Assembly (NCBI GenBank): GCA_020848515.1
Contig: JADLIA010000023.1
Location: 1-38,369 of the forward strand
DNA: 38,369 nt
Direction of reading: 5' to 3'
Origin: Rubrivivax sp.
GTDB taxonomy: Bacteria > Pseudomonadota > Gammaproteobacteria > Burkholderiales > Burkholderiaceae_C
Within the stretch, counting starts at the first letter, position 1; each line of letters opens with the position of its first letter. Position numbers and translations under genes: made by a program. The notes under the pieces were generated by a model. That model worked only from the letters and a program-made list of their open reading frames with translations. It was not told where the DNA came from and made no database searches. Shown here piece after piece: positions 18,738 to 26,925 of this stretch.

Positions 18738-20390
18738 ATGCCACGCCCCAGCCAGCTTCTGCATCCGCAGCGCGAACCCGCGCGTCCCCTGCCCGCCGCC
18801 ACCGTGCTGCTGCTGCGCGACACGCCCGCCGGCATCGAAGTGCTGATGACGCGCCGCTCGCTGAACGCCAGTTTTGCCCCCGGCGCCTACGTGTTTCCCG
18901 GCGGCGGCATCGACCCCCAGGACGCCGCCGCCCACGGTCAGGCGACATGCCGACCCACGCAGAGCCAGGCCCACCTGACCCAGGCCATCGCCGCCATCCG
19001 CGAAAGCTTCGAGGAGTTGGGGGTGCTGCTGGCGCGGCGTGCCGACGGCACGCCGGCCGACGCGAGCGACGTGGCGGCGCTCGACCGCCACGCCCCGCTG
19101 GCGGCCCAGTGCGCCGCGCGCGGCCTGACGCTGGCGGCGGCCGACGTCCACATGCTGGCGCACTGGATCACCGACCGCGACCTGCCGCGGCGCTTCGACG
19201 TGCCCTTTCTGGTCGCCCGCATGCCGGACGGCCAGACCCCGGTGGCCGACGACGCCGAGCAGTTCGAACCCGTGTGGGTGCGCCCGGCCGACGCGCTGGC
19301 GCGCCACGAGGCGGGGCAATTCTTCATCATCTTCCCCACCATCCGCACGCTGCAGCGCCTGCAGCACTACCCCGACGTCGCCGCCGTGCTGGCCGCCTGC
19401 GCCAGCGAACGGCCGCTATGGGCCAGCTGCCCGCGCGCCGGCTGGCTGGCCGGCAAGGAAGCGCGCTACATGGAGCACGAGATGCCCTTTGGCGAACTGG
19501 CGCTGGTGACGCCCGATGGCCAGCTGCTGCATGCGCTCGACTGGCAGTCCGAGCAGCCGGTGCCGCTGCTCAAGAACGTGCAGCGCCTGACGGCGCCCAA
19601 CCCCGGCTTCATGACCGGCCCGGGCACCAACAGCTACCTGGTGGGCGACCCGCGCAGCGGCTACATCGCCATCGATCCCGGCCCGGCCGACCCGGCCCAT
19701 GTGGAGCGGCTGTGGCGTGCCGCCGGCGGGCACATCCGCGCCATCGTCTGCACCCACTCGCACCCCGACCACTCACCCGGCGCCCTGCCCCTGCAGGCCC
19801 TGTGCCAGCCGCCACCGCCCATCCTGGGACTGCCTTCGCTGCCCACGGCGCGCGCCCACAGCCAGTTCCAGCCCGACCGCGCGCTACAGGATGGAGAGCG
19901 CCTGGCGCTGACCGGGCAAGCCCCGGACGGCGAAATCACCACCCATACGCTGCGCGCGATCCACACCCCTGGCCACGCCGCCAACCATGTCTGCCTGCTG
20001 CTGGAAGAAGACGGCCTGCTGTTCAGCGGCGACCACATCCTGAACGGCAGCACCACCGTCATCGACCCGCCGGATGGGGACATGACGGCCTACCTGGAAT
20101 CGCTGGACAAGCTCGACGCCGCCTGTGCCGAGGCCCAGGCGCACTTCATCCTGCCGGCCCACGGCCACGTGCTGGGCCAGGCGCGCGACACCATCGCCCA
20201 TCTTAAGGCGCACCGGCTGGCGCGCGAAGCCAAGGTGCTGGCGGTGATGAAGGCCGACCCCCACGGCACGCTGGACGACTGGGTGGCCAAGGCCTACGAC
20301 GACGTGCCCGAGCGCGTCTGGCCGGTGGCCAGGCGTTCGCTGCTGGCGCATGTGGAGCGCCTCCGGGCCATGGCGCCGGGCAACGACTGA
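18738..20390 (+). CDS. Nudix hydrolase–metallo-beta-lactamase-fold fusion protein
   Basis: A 550-residue two-domain protein. Residues ~15–245 form a Nudix domain: GGG at 55–57 and RESFEELG at 88–95, with the Nudix box stretched by an insertion between the Gly and the REx2EE part. Residues ~260–480 form a metallo-beta-lactamase hydrolase: HSHPDH (340–345) as the metal motif, then [12 protein letters not shown] and [11 protein letters not shown]-terminal helical segment resembles the LACTB2 winged-helix end. LACTB2-type proteins are endoribonucleases, while Nudix domains cleave nucleotide diphosphates, so a nucleotide- or RNA-processing role is plausible but unproven. There is no ribosome site before the ATG, and the next in-frame ATG lies within the Nudix domain. 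Confidence 0.88.
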   Translation: MPRPSQLLHPQREPARPLPAATVLLLRDTPAGIEVLMTRRSLNASFAPGAYVFPGGGIDPQDAAAHGQATCRPTQSQAHLTQAIAAIRESFEELGVLLARRADGTPADASDVAALDRHAPLAAQCAARGLTLAAADVHMLAHWITDRDLPRRFDVPFLVARMPDGQTPVADDAEQFEPVWVRPADALARHEAGQFFIIFPTIRTLQRLQHYPDVAAVLAACASERPLWASCPRAGWLAGKEARYMEHEMPFGELALVTPDGQLLHALDWQSEQPVPLLKNVQRLTAPNPGFMTGPGTNSYLVGDPRSGYIAIDPGPADPAHVERLWRAAGGHIRAIVCTHSHPDHSPGALPLQALCQPPPPILGLPSLPTARAHSQFQPDRALQDGERLALTGQAPDGEITTHTLRAIHTPGHAANHVCLLLEEDGLLFSGDHILNGSTTVIDPPDGDMTAYLESLDKLDAACAEAQAHFILPAHGHVLGQARDTIAHLKAHRLAREAKVLAVMKADPHGTLDDWVAKAYDDVPERVWPVARRSLLAHVERLRAMAPGND

Positions 20391-20714
20391 GCCTATTGAT
20401 CCGGCCCTTTGAAGTCTCACATTCGGTTCGGGCCGAGCTTGTCGATGTCTTCGTCATGCTCAGGGCGAACGGTGACGATTTCATGGGGCCGGATCCATGG
20501 CCACGGCAGATGACCGCTTGTCAACGTCGGGCAGGCCGCGCCCATGCGCGTCAAGGGCCTTCACCTGTGGGGTGAGCACGCCACGCACCCACCCGCGGCG
20601 CGGCGCCAGGACACCAACGGGCGGACACGAAGGGCGCGAAACAGGCATCGGGCTGTTTCGCGCGCTTGGCGTGCTTTCGCGTCCTCCGCGTCCGGATGTC
20701 CGCCTGCCGGGCGC
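20391..20714. other. Intergenic region between Nudix–MBL gene and rnpB
   Basis: A gap of about 320 bp with no credible gene. It holds an 11-bp perfect hairpin (20634–20644 / 20653–20663, GCGCGAAACAG arms) and a stretch rich in TTCGCGTCC-like words (about 20670–20700) that recurs loosely at 30219–30255. The hairpin has no T-run, so it is not an obvious terminator. Confidence 0.5.
20634..20663. repeat. Perfect 11-bp stem-loop
   Basis: GCGCGAAACAG, an 8-nt loop, then CTGTTTCGCGC. It lies downstream of the Nudix–MBL gene and beyond the 3' end of rnpB. It may help end the Nudix–MBL transcript or be part of a dispersed intergenic repeat. Confidence 0.45.
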
Positions 20715-20735
20715 AAAAAATGTGTGAAGCCCACC
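20715..20735 (-). terminator. T-run after the RNase P RNA
   Basis: On the minus strand the 3' strand of helix P1 is followed by CACA and TTTTTT (20715–20720). P1 together with the T-run probably ends rnpB transcription. Confidence 0.6.
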
Positions 20736-21042
20736 GATACGCCGGATTCTGTGCGGCGCGGTTGCCCGCGCCGTGACCGCCATCAATCTGGGCCGCCGGT
20801 CGCCCGTGCGGCTCGGTGCCACCTACCCGCCAGCTCCGCGGGTCACGTCAACGCTGGCCTACTTGGTGTTGCTGCGCGCAGAGATTGCCCGTTTCACCCG
20901 CACTCAAGCGGCTCGTCTCTGTTGCTCTGATCCTCACCTCACGGTGGACAGGTGTTACCTGCTGCGCTGCCCTGTGCAGTCCGGACGTTCCTCCAGCGCG
21001 CCCTTTCGGGCCTTGCGCCAGCGGCGGTCTGGCGGGCTTCAC
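20724..21042 (-). ncRNA. rnpB: RNase P RNA (class A)
   Basis: The catalytic RNA that removes the 5' leader of tRNA precursors. The minus strand carries the hallmark core strand GGAGGAACGTCCGGACT and the 3' core strand ACAGAATCCGGCGTATC, which pair as helix P4. Between them lie ACAGAGACGA, GGGTGAAACG and CACCAAGTAGGC, matching conserved blocks of betaproteobacterial RNase P RNAs. Ends are set by helix P1: GTGAAGCCCGCC pairs with GGTGGGCTTCAC over 12 bp with one G·U. At about 319 nt it is shorter than the 377-nt E. coli RNA. P12 is only a 4-bp hairpin and P13/P14 are absent. The P4 sequence has a compensatory A-U to C-G change, and the L15 GGU reads GGC. Confidence 0.95.
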
Positions 21043-21049
21043 GGCCGTG

Positions 21050-21055
21050 ATTATC
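21050..21055 (-). promoter_or_regulatory. Probable -10 box of rnpB
   Basis: GATAAT on the minus strand, 7 nt ahead of the inferred 5' end of the RNase P RNA. The spacing supports both the promoter and the RNA 5' end. The -35 region is not well conserved. Confidence 0.6.
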
Positions 21056-21089
21056 CGCCCAGCGGGCGCCGGCTGCACGCGGCCGCCGT

Positions 21090-21254
21090 TCACTCCAGCA
21101 TGGCCAGGATGGTGTAGGCGATCAGCAGCAGCGCGCCGGCCGTGCCCAGCACCATCAGGCCCAGGCCCCAGCGCGATTCGCGCGTGGCAAAGCCGATCAG
21201 CATCATCAGGCAGCTGACGCCCAGCATCAGCATGGTGGAGTCGAACAGGGTCAT
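21090..21254 (-). CDS. Small two-helix membrane protein (54 aa), unknown function
   Basis: A 54-residue open frame starting MTLFDSTMLMLGVSCLMMLI and ending LLLIAYTILAMLE. Two hydrophobic helices are joined by a short polar turn (FATRESRWG). Codon use is like that of neighbouring genes: high GC at third positions and consistent Leu/Ala codons, which argues for a real gene despite the size. No clear ribosome site. It ends 35 bp before the rnpB -10 box, so read-through or promoter overlap is possible. I do not recognise a family. Confidence 0.6.
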   Translation of the reverse strand: MTLFDSTMLMLGVSCLMMLIGFATRESRWGLGLMVLGTAGALLLIAYTILAMLE

Positions 21255-21388
21255 GGGGGCACGTGGTGACAGCCGGAAAGTGAGCCATTGTGACCTGCCG
21301 CGCGGCGGGGCATATCGATATCACGCCAGGTGGGATCAAGGCTCGCACAATAGGTGCCCCTGCCCATCACCGACCGGAGAGACACACC

Positions 21389-22318
21389 ATGCCCGCCGAC
21401 AACGTCCTGCAAACCATCGGCCGCACGCCGCACGTGCGCATCCGCCGCCTGTTCGGCCCCGAGGCCCGGGTGTGGGTCAAGTGCGAGCGCGCCAACCCGG
21501 GTGGCTCGATCAAGGATCGCATCGCCCTGGCCATGATCGAGGCGGCCGAGCAAAGCGGCCAGCTGCAGCCCGGCAGCACCATCATCGAGCCCACCAGCGG
21601 CAACACCGGCGTCGGCCTGGCGATGGTGGCGGCCGTCAAGGGCTACCGCCTGGTGCTGGTGATGCCCGACAGCATGAGCGTCGAGCGGCGCCGGCTGATG
21701 CTGGCCTACGGTGCCAGCTTCGACCTGACGCCGCGCGACCAGGGCATGAAGGGCGCCATCGCCCGCGCCGAGGAGCTGGCCGCGCAGCTGCGCGCCGCCG
21801 GCCAGGGGGCCTGGATCCCGCAGCAGTTCGACAACCCGGCCAACGCGGCGGTGCACGAACAGACCACGGCGCAGGAAATCCTGGCCGACTTTCCCGACGG
21901 GCTGGACGCGCTGATCACCGGCGTCGGCACCGGCGGCCACCTGACGGGCTGCGCGCGCGTGCTGAAGGCGCGCTGGCCGCAGCTGAAGGTGTTTGCCGTC
22001 GAGCCCGACCAGTCGCCCGTGATCAGCGGCGGCGCGCCCGGCCCGCACCCGATCCAGGGCCTGGGCGCCGGCTTCATCCCGAAGAACCTGGACACCGCGC
22101 TGCTGGACGGCGTGATCCAGGTCGGCGCCGAAGCCGCGCGCGACTACGGCCGCCGCTGCGCGCGCGAGGAAGGGCTGCTGGTGGGCATCAGCAGCGGCGC
22201 CGCGCTGGCGGCCATCGCACAGAAGCTGCCCGAGCTGCCGGCCGGCAGCCGCATCCTGGGCTTCAACTACGACACCGGTGAACGCTACCTGTCGGTGGAC
22301 GGCTATCTGCCAACCTGA
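21389..22318 (+). CDS. cysK: Cysteine synthase A (O-acetylserine sulfhydrylase)
   Basis: PLP enzyme of 309 residues joining O-acetylserine and sulfide to make cysteine. The PLP lysine is Lys42 in NPGGSIKDR. The substrate loop is [10 protein letters not shown], the phosphate-binding loop is [10 protein letters not shown], and the C-terminal ISSGAALAA contacts the PLP ring nitrogen. [10 protein letters not shown] is the CysK-type loop, which makes CysK likelier than CysM, though a few family members prefer other sulfur donors. GGAGA lies eight bases upstream of the ATG. An ATATCGATAT palindrome lies in the leader region near 21312–21321. No cys regulatory gene is adjacent. Confidence 0.92.
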   Translation: MPADNVLQTIGRTPHVRIRRLFGPEARVWVKCERANPGGSIKDRIALAMIEAAEQSGQLQPGSTIIEPTSGNTGVGLAMVAAVKGYRLVLVMPDSMSVERRRLMLAYGASFDLTPRDQGMKGAIARAEELAAQLRAAGQGAWIPQQFDNPANAAVHEQTTAQEILADFPDGLDALITGVGTGGHLTGCARVLKARWPQLKVFAVEPDQSPVISGGAPGPHPIQGLGAGFIPKNLDTALLDGVIQVGAEAARDYGRRCAREEGLLVGISSGAALAAIAQKLPELPAGSRILGFNYDTGERYLSVDGYLPT

Positions 22319-22395
22319 GGCGGCGGCGCCACCGACCCGACCGGCATAGAATGCCCGCCGGCGCGCCGCGCCGCCACAGCCTCTGGACAGACACC

Positions 22396-22803
22396 ATGAA
22401 CCGCTGCTCGAACGTTCTCCGAACTACGTTTTTTATAGCTGCCAGCGCTTGCCTGGTAAGCGCTGGACTCGGTTTTCATGCCGAAGTCCGGGCGGAACGG
22501 GGCTTTCCGCTCAAGACCGAGCGGGCCGAGATGAAGTTCATCGAGCTGCCCGATGTGCTGCTCAACGGCAAGCCCGAGCGGCTGGCGCACGCGGTGCGCG
22601 TGCGCGACGAGCGCAACGCCATCGTGATGCCGGGTGTGGTCAACGGTCGCACCGCCGTCGTCAACTACCTGCGCGATGCCCGCGGCCAGGTGCGCGAGGT
22701 GTGGATCCTGTCGCCGCAGGAAGCGGCGCTGCCGCTCAAGCCGGTGCCGACCACGCGGCGGCCGGCGCCCAGCGCCGACGCCACCGCGTCCTACACCCAT
22801 TGA
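22396..22803 (+). CDS. Small exported protein of unknown function
   Basis: A 135-residue protein with an N-terminal signal sequence: MNRCSNVLR, then a hydrophobic core ([18 protein letters not shown]) and a V-R-A cleavage-like site near residue 33. An A-S-A-C at 16–19 could alternatively be a weak lipobox. The mature part (~100 residues, [18 protein letters not shown], then [19 protein letters not shown]) looks like a small beta-rich domain; I do not recognise a family. Residues 10–28, almost the whole hydrophobic core, are encoded by a dispersed palindromic repeat (22423–22478). It lies between cysK and miaB on the same strand, and codon use in the mature part is typical of this genome. Confidence 0.8.
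   Translation: MNRCSNVLRTTFFIAASACLVSAGLGFHAEVRAERGFPLKTERAEMKFIELPDVLLNGKPERLAHAVRVRDERNAIVMPGVVNGRTAVVNYLRDARGQVREVWILSPQEAALPLKPVPTTRRPAPSADATASYTH
22423..22478 (+). repeat. Bipartite palindromic element, copy 6 (signal-peptide region)
   Basis: ACTA-N9-TAGCTGCCAGCGC-N11-GCGC, then TGGACTCGGTTTTCA. The second stem is the best in the window: CCAGCGCTT / AAGCGCTGG, 9 perfect pairs and a 7-nt loop. It is translated as T-T-F-F-I-A-A-S-A and onward. Confidence 0.9.
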
Positions 22804-22891
22804 CCCTGACGCGGCGGCGTCCACGCGCCGCCTCGTCGTCGGCCGCGGCCCGGCGGCCAGCGCCCTCGCCCCCTCTTCCCGGAGACACCGC

Positions 22892-24232
22892 ATGTCCCGC
22901 AAAGTTTTCATCAAGACCTTCGGCTGCCAGATGAATGAGTACGACTCGGCCAAGATGGCCGACGTGCTGGGCGCCGCCCAGGGTTACGAGCCCACCGACG
23001 ACCCGGAGCAGGCCGACCTGATCCTGTTCAACACCTGCTCGGTGCGCGAGAAGGCGCAGGAGAAGGTGTTTTCCGACCTCGGCCGCGTCAAGCACCTGAA
23101 GGCCAGGGGCACGCTGATCGGCGTCGGCGGCTGCGTGGCCAGCCAGGAGGGCGAAGCCATCATCGCCCGCGCGCCCTACGTGGACGTGGTGTTCGGCCCG
23201 CAGACCCTGCACCGCCTGCCCGAGCTGCTGGCCGAGCGCCAGAAGCAGAACGCGCCGCAGGTCGACATCCGCTTCCCCGAGATCGAGAAGTTCGACCACC
23301 TGCCGCCGGCGCGCGTCGATGGCGCCAGCGCCTTCGTCTCGATCATGGAGGGCTGCTCCAAGTACTGCAGCTACTGCGTGGTGCCCTACACGCGCGGCGA
23401 GGAGTTCAGCCGCCCGCTCGACGACGTGCTGACCGAGATCGCCGGCCTGGCCGACCAGGGCGTCAAGGAAGTCACCCTGCTGGGCCAGAACGTCAACGCC
23501 TACCGCGGGCCGATGGGCGACAGCAGCGAGATCGCCGACTTTGCCCTGCTGATCGAGGTCGTGGCCGAGATCCCCGGCATCGAGCGCATCCGCTACACCA
23601 CCAGCCACCCCAACGAATTCACCCCGCGCCTGATCGAGGTGTACGGCAAGGTGCCCAAGCTGGTCAGCCACCTGCACCTGCCGGTGCAGCACGGCAGCGA
23701 CCGCATCCTGATGGCCATGAAGCGCGGCTACACCGCCATGGAATACAAGAGCATCGTCCGCAAGCTGCGCGCGGTGCGGCCGGACCTCAGCCTGTCGAGC
23801 GACTTCATCGTCGGCTTTCCGGGCGAGACCGAGCAGGACTTCGACAAGCTGATGAAGCTGATCGAGGACGTGGGCTACGACGCCTCGTTCAGCTTCATCT
23901 TCAGCCCGCGCCCCGGCACGCCGGCGGCCAACCTGCACGACGACACACCGCACGCCGTCAAGCTGGCGCGCCTGCAGCACCTGCAGGCGGTGGTGGAGCA
24001 GAACGTGCGCGCCATCAGCGCCAGCCGCGTCGGCACGCGCCAGCGCATCCTGGTCGAAGGGCCGTCGCGGCGCAACCCGAACGAGCTGATGGGTCGCACC
24101 GAGTGCAACCGCATCGTCAACTTCGACGCCGGCGCACAGGGCGCGCGCCTGGTCGGCCAGATGATCGAGGTCGACATCACCGAAGCCCTGCCGCACTCGC
24201 TGCGCGCGCGCCTGGCGAGCGCCGCAGGCTGA
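22892..24232 (+). CDS. miaB: tRNA-2-methylthio-N6-dimethylallyladenosine synthase
   Basis: Radical-SAM methylthiotransferase of 446 residues that adds a methylthio group to i6A37 of tRNAs. The N-terminal UPF0004 domain starts [16 protein letters not shown] (Cys12) and includes [10 protein letters not shown] and GGCVASQEG, whose cysteines bind the second Fe-S cluster. The radical-SAM motif is [17 protein letters not shown] (Cys155, Cys159, Cys162). A TRAM domain closes the protein ([19 protein letters not shown]). GGAGA precedes the start. The ybeZ/ybeY genes that commonly follow miaB are absent here; a transporter operon follows instead. Confidence 0.96.
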   Translation: MSRKVFIKTFGCQMNEYDSAKMADVLGAAQGYEPTDDPEQADLILFNTCSVREKAQEKVFSDLGRVKHLKARGTLIGVGGCVASQEGEAIIARAPYVDVVFGPQTLHRLPELLAERQKQNAPQVDIRFPEIEKFDHLPPARVDGASAFVSIMEGCSKYCSYCVVPYTRGEEFSRPLDDVLTEIAGLADQGVKEVTLLGQNVNAYRGPMGDSSEIADFALLIEVVAEIPGIERIRYTTSHPNEFTPRLIEVYGKVPKLVSHLHLPVQHGSDRILMAMKRGYTAMEYKSIVRKLRAVRPDLSLSSDFIVGFPGETEQDFDKLMKLIEDVGYDASFSFIFSPRPGTPAANLHDDTPHAVKLARLQHLQAVVEQNVRAISASRVGTRQRILVEGPSRRNPNELMGRTECNRIVNFDAGAQGARLVGQMIEVDITEALPHSLRARLASAAG

Positions 24233-24326
24233 GCGGCAGCGCCGGCCGGCGGGTGTTACATTGCGCGTCGGCGCCTGAGGGTGCCCGCCACCGTACCACC
24301 CGCCGACACCGCGCCCGCCCGCCCCG

Positions 24327-25874
24327 ATGCCGCCGCCCCGCCTCGAACTGACGCAGATCCGCAAGCGCTACCCGGGCGTGCTGGCCAACGACGACGTGTC
24401 GCTGACGGTGCAGCCGGGCGAAATCCACGCCGTGCTGGGCGAGAACGGCGCCGGCAAGAGCACGCTGATGAAGATCATCTACGGCGCCGTCAAGCCGGAC
24501 GCCGGCGAGCTGCGCTTTGACGGTCAGCCGGTGCGCATCGCCAATCCGCAGCAGGCGCGCCGGCTGGGCATCGCCATGGTGTTCCAGCATTTCAGCCTGT
24601 TCGAAACCCTGAGCGTGGCCGAGAACGTGTGGCTGGGTCTGGACAAGGCGCTGCCGCTGGCCGAGGTGACGCGCCGCATCGACCAGACCGCCGCCGCCTA
24701 CGGGCTGGAGATCGACCCGGCGCGCCCGGTGCACACGCTGAGCGTGGGCGAGATGCAGCGCGTGGAGATCATCCGCGCCCTGCTGACCGAGCCGCGCCTG
24801 CTGATCCTGGACGAACCCACCTCGGTGCTGACGCCGCAGGCGGTGGACAAGCTGTTCGTCACCCTGCGCCGGCTGGCCGGCGAGGGCTGCTCCATCCTCT
24901 ACATCAGCCACAAGCTGCACGAGATCCGCGCCCTGTGCAGCGCCTGCACCGTGATGCGCGCCGGCCGCGTGACCGGCGTGTGCGACCCGCGCCAGGAGAG
25001 CAACGCCTCGCTGTCGCGCCTGATGATCGGTGCCGAGCCGCCCGAGCTGGCGCACCGCCCGCAGGCCCTGGGCGCGCGGGTGCTGCAGGTCGAGCGGCTG
25101 GATCTGAAGCGCGAGTCGCCCTTCGGCGTCGATCTGGTGGACCTGTCGCTGCAGGTGCGGGCGGGCGAGGTGGTGGGCATTGCCGGGGTCTCGGGCAATG
25201 GTCAGCGCGAACTGCTGTTTGCGCTTTCCGGCGAGGACCGGCGCGCGCCAGCAGCTTCTATATTGATAGCAGACCAGGCTGCCGGGCGGCTCTCGCCGAG
25301 CCGGCGCCGCGCGCTTGGCCTGCACTTCGTGCCGGAAGAGCGCCTGGGCCGCGGCGCGGTGCCCGACATGAGCCTGGCGCACAACCTGCTGCTGACGCGG
25401 CGCGAGGCCGTGGGCCCGCTGGGCTGGCTGCGCACCGGCACGCTGCGCGCGCAGGCGCAGGCCATCATCGAGCGCTTTCGCGTCAAGGCCGCCGGGCCGC
25501 AGGCGCCGGCGCGCTCGCTGTCGGGCGGCAACCTGCAGAAGTTCATCATGGGGCGCGAGATCGACGCCCGGCCGCGGCTGCTGATCGTTTCGCAGCCGAC
25601 CTGGGGCGTCGACGTCGGCGCGGCGGCGCAGATCCGCGGCGAGCTGCTGGCGCTGCGCGACGCCGGCTGCGCGGTGCTGGTGGTGAGCGAGGAGCTGGAC
25701 GAGTTGTTCGAGGTGTGCGACCGCCTGCACGTGATCGCCAAAGGGCGGCTGTCGCCGTCCATCGCGCGCCAGGACGCGACGGTGGAGCGCATCGGCGAAT
25801 GGATGAGCGGGCTGTGGCATGGCGACGTGCAGCAGCACCTGGCACAGATGGAGGCCGGCCATGTGGCGGCTTGA
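24327..25874 (+). CDS. BMP-type (nucleoside-like) ABC importer, double ATP-binding protein
   Basis: A 515-residue protein with two fused ABC domains, the ribose/nucleoside (RbsA/YufO/NupA) architecture. Domain 1 has Walker A GENGAGKST, LSVGEMQRVEI as signature and LLILDEPTSVLTP as Walker B. Domain 2 has a degenerate Walker A (GVSGNGQREL), LSGGNLQK as signature, and IVSQPTWGVDVG in place of a normal Walker B, where family members usually have a similar non-canonical form. Only one site is probably hydrolytic. The start is ATG 24327. A repeat copy (25215–25270) replaces a variable loop of domain 2 at residues 297–315. It overlaps the first permease gene by 14 bp. Confidence 0.93.
   Translation: MPPPRLELTQIRKRYPGVLANDDVSLTVQPGEIHAVLGENGAGKSTLMKIIYGAVKPDAGELRFDGQPVRIANPQQARRLGIAMVFQHFSLFETLSVAENVWLGLDKALPLAEVTRRIDQTAAAYGLEIDPARPVHTLSVGEMQRVEIIRALLTEPRLLILDEPTSVLTPQAVDKLFVTLRRLAGEGCSILYISHKLHEIRALCSACTVMRAGRVTGVCDPRQESNASLSRLMIGAEPPELAHRPQALGARVLQVERLDLKRESPFGVDLVDLSLQVRAGEVVGIAGVSGNGQRELLFALSGEDRRAPAASILIADQAAGRLSPSRRRALGLHFVPEERLGRGAVPDMSLAHNLLLTRREAVGPLGWLRTGTLRAQAQAIIERFRVKAAGPQAPARSLSGGNLQKFIMGREIDARPRLLIVSQPTWGVDVGAAAQIRGELLALRDAGCAVLVVSEELDELFEVCDRLHVIAKGRLSPSIARQDATVERIGEWMSGLWHGDVQQHLAQMEAGHVAA
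25215..25270 (-). repeat. Bipartite palindromic element, copy 7 (inside ABC ATPase gene)
   Basis: On the minus strand: GCTA-N9-AAGCTGCTGGCGC-N11, with the far arm decayed. Read on the plus strand it encodes A-P-A-A-S-I-L-I-A, the same phase as copy 3. The TA-rich middle stands out against the GC-rich gene. Confidence 0.8.
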
Positions 25875-26925
25875 ACCGCGCCCCGCGCCTTCGCGCGCCT
25901 GGACCTGGGGCTCGCCACTGCTGGCGCTGGCCCTCACCGTGCTGATCGGGGTGGCGCTGTTCACCGCGCTGGGCAAGGACCCGGTGCGCGGGCTGCTGGT
26001 GTTCTTCTGGGAGCCGATCAAGTCCGGCTACGCGCTGGGCGAGCTGAGCGTCAAGGCCACGCCGCTGCTGCTGATCGCGCTCGGGCTGGCGGTGTGCTTT
26101 CGCTCCAACGTCTGGAACATCGGCGCCGAGGGGCAGTTCATCGTCGGCGCCATCGCCGCCGGCGGGGTGGCGCTGCTGGCCGACAAGGACAGCGGGCGCT
26201 GGATCGTCGGCGCCGTGCTGCTGGCCGGGGTGCTGGGCGGCATGGCCTGGGCCGCCGTCACGGCGTTCCTGCGCGACCGCTTCAACGCCGGCGAGATTCT
26301 GGTCAGCCTGATGCTGGTGTACGTCGCCATCCAGTGGCTGGGCTACCTGGTGTATGGGCCCTGGAAAGACCCGGCCGGCTACAACTTTCCGCAGACGCGC
26401 AGCTTCGAGGCGGTGGCGCAGGTGCCGCGCCTGCTGAACGGCTCGCGCGCGCACATCGGCGTGCTGATCGCGCTGGCCGGTGCGGCGCTGCTGTGGGTGT
26501 ACCTGTTTCGCACCCGCAGCGGCTTTGCCCAGCAGGTGGGCGGACTGGCGCCGGCGGCGGCGCGCTACGCCGGGTTCTCGTCGCGCCGCGCGCTGTGGAC
26601 GGCGCTGCTGGTGTCGGGCGGCACCGCCGGGCTGGCCGGCGCGCTGGAGGTGGCCGGGCCGCTGCGCCAGCTCACCCCGCACGTGCCGGCGGGCTACGGC
26701 TTTGCCGCCATCATCGTCGCCTTCGTCGGCCGGCTGCACCCGTTCGGCATGGTGCTGGCGGCGATCCTGATGAGCATGTTCTACATCGGTGGCGAGCTGG
26801 CGCAGTCGCGCCTGGGGCTGCCCAAGTCGCTCACCGGCGTGTTCCAGGGCCTGCTGCTGTTCGCCCTGCTGGCCTGCGACGTGCTGGTCAACCACCGCCT
26901 GCGCCGCCGCGGGGGGAGCCACTGA
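25861..26925 (+). CDS. BMP-type ABC importer, permease subunit 1
   Basis: A 354-residue integral membrane protein of the BPD_transp_2 (ribose/branched-chain type) fold with about 8–10 helices. The conserved GLAVCFRSNVWNIGAEGQFIVG and GFAAIIVAFVGRLHPFGM are typical of the nucleoside/BMP permease (YufP/NupB-like). The ATG at 25861 overlaps the ATPase gene by 14 bp, and its stop overlaps the next ATG, so the three genes are translationally coupled. Confidence 0.93.
   Translation: MWRLEPRPAPSRAWTWGSPLLALALTVLIGVALFTALGKDPVRGLLVFFWEPIKSGYALGELSVKATPLLLIALGLAVCFRSNVWNIGAEGQFIVGAIAAGGVALLADKDSGRWIVGAVLLAGVLGGMAWAAVTAFLRDRFNAGEILVSLMLVYVAIQWLGYLVYGPWKDPAGYNFPQTRSFEAVAQVPRLLNGSRAHIGVLIALAGAALLWVYLFRTRSGFAQQVGGLAPAAARYAGFSSRRALWTALLVSGGTAGLAGALEVAGPLRQLTPHVPAGYGFAAIIVAFVGRLHPFGMVLAAILMSMFYIGGELAQSRLGLPKSLTGVFQGLLLFALLACDVLVNHRLRRRGGSH

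Noticed and set aside
20497-21217. Several short open frames across 20497–21217 on the plus strand
   Set aside because: They overlap the RNase P RNA and have no recognisable protein features.
24327-25874. Degenerate second Walker A in the double ABC ATPase as evidence of decay
   Set aside because: Asymmetric, non-canonical second domains are normal in nucleoside/ribose-type double ATPases.
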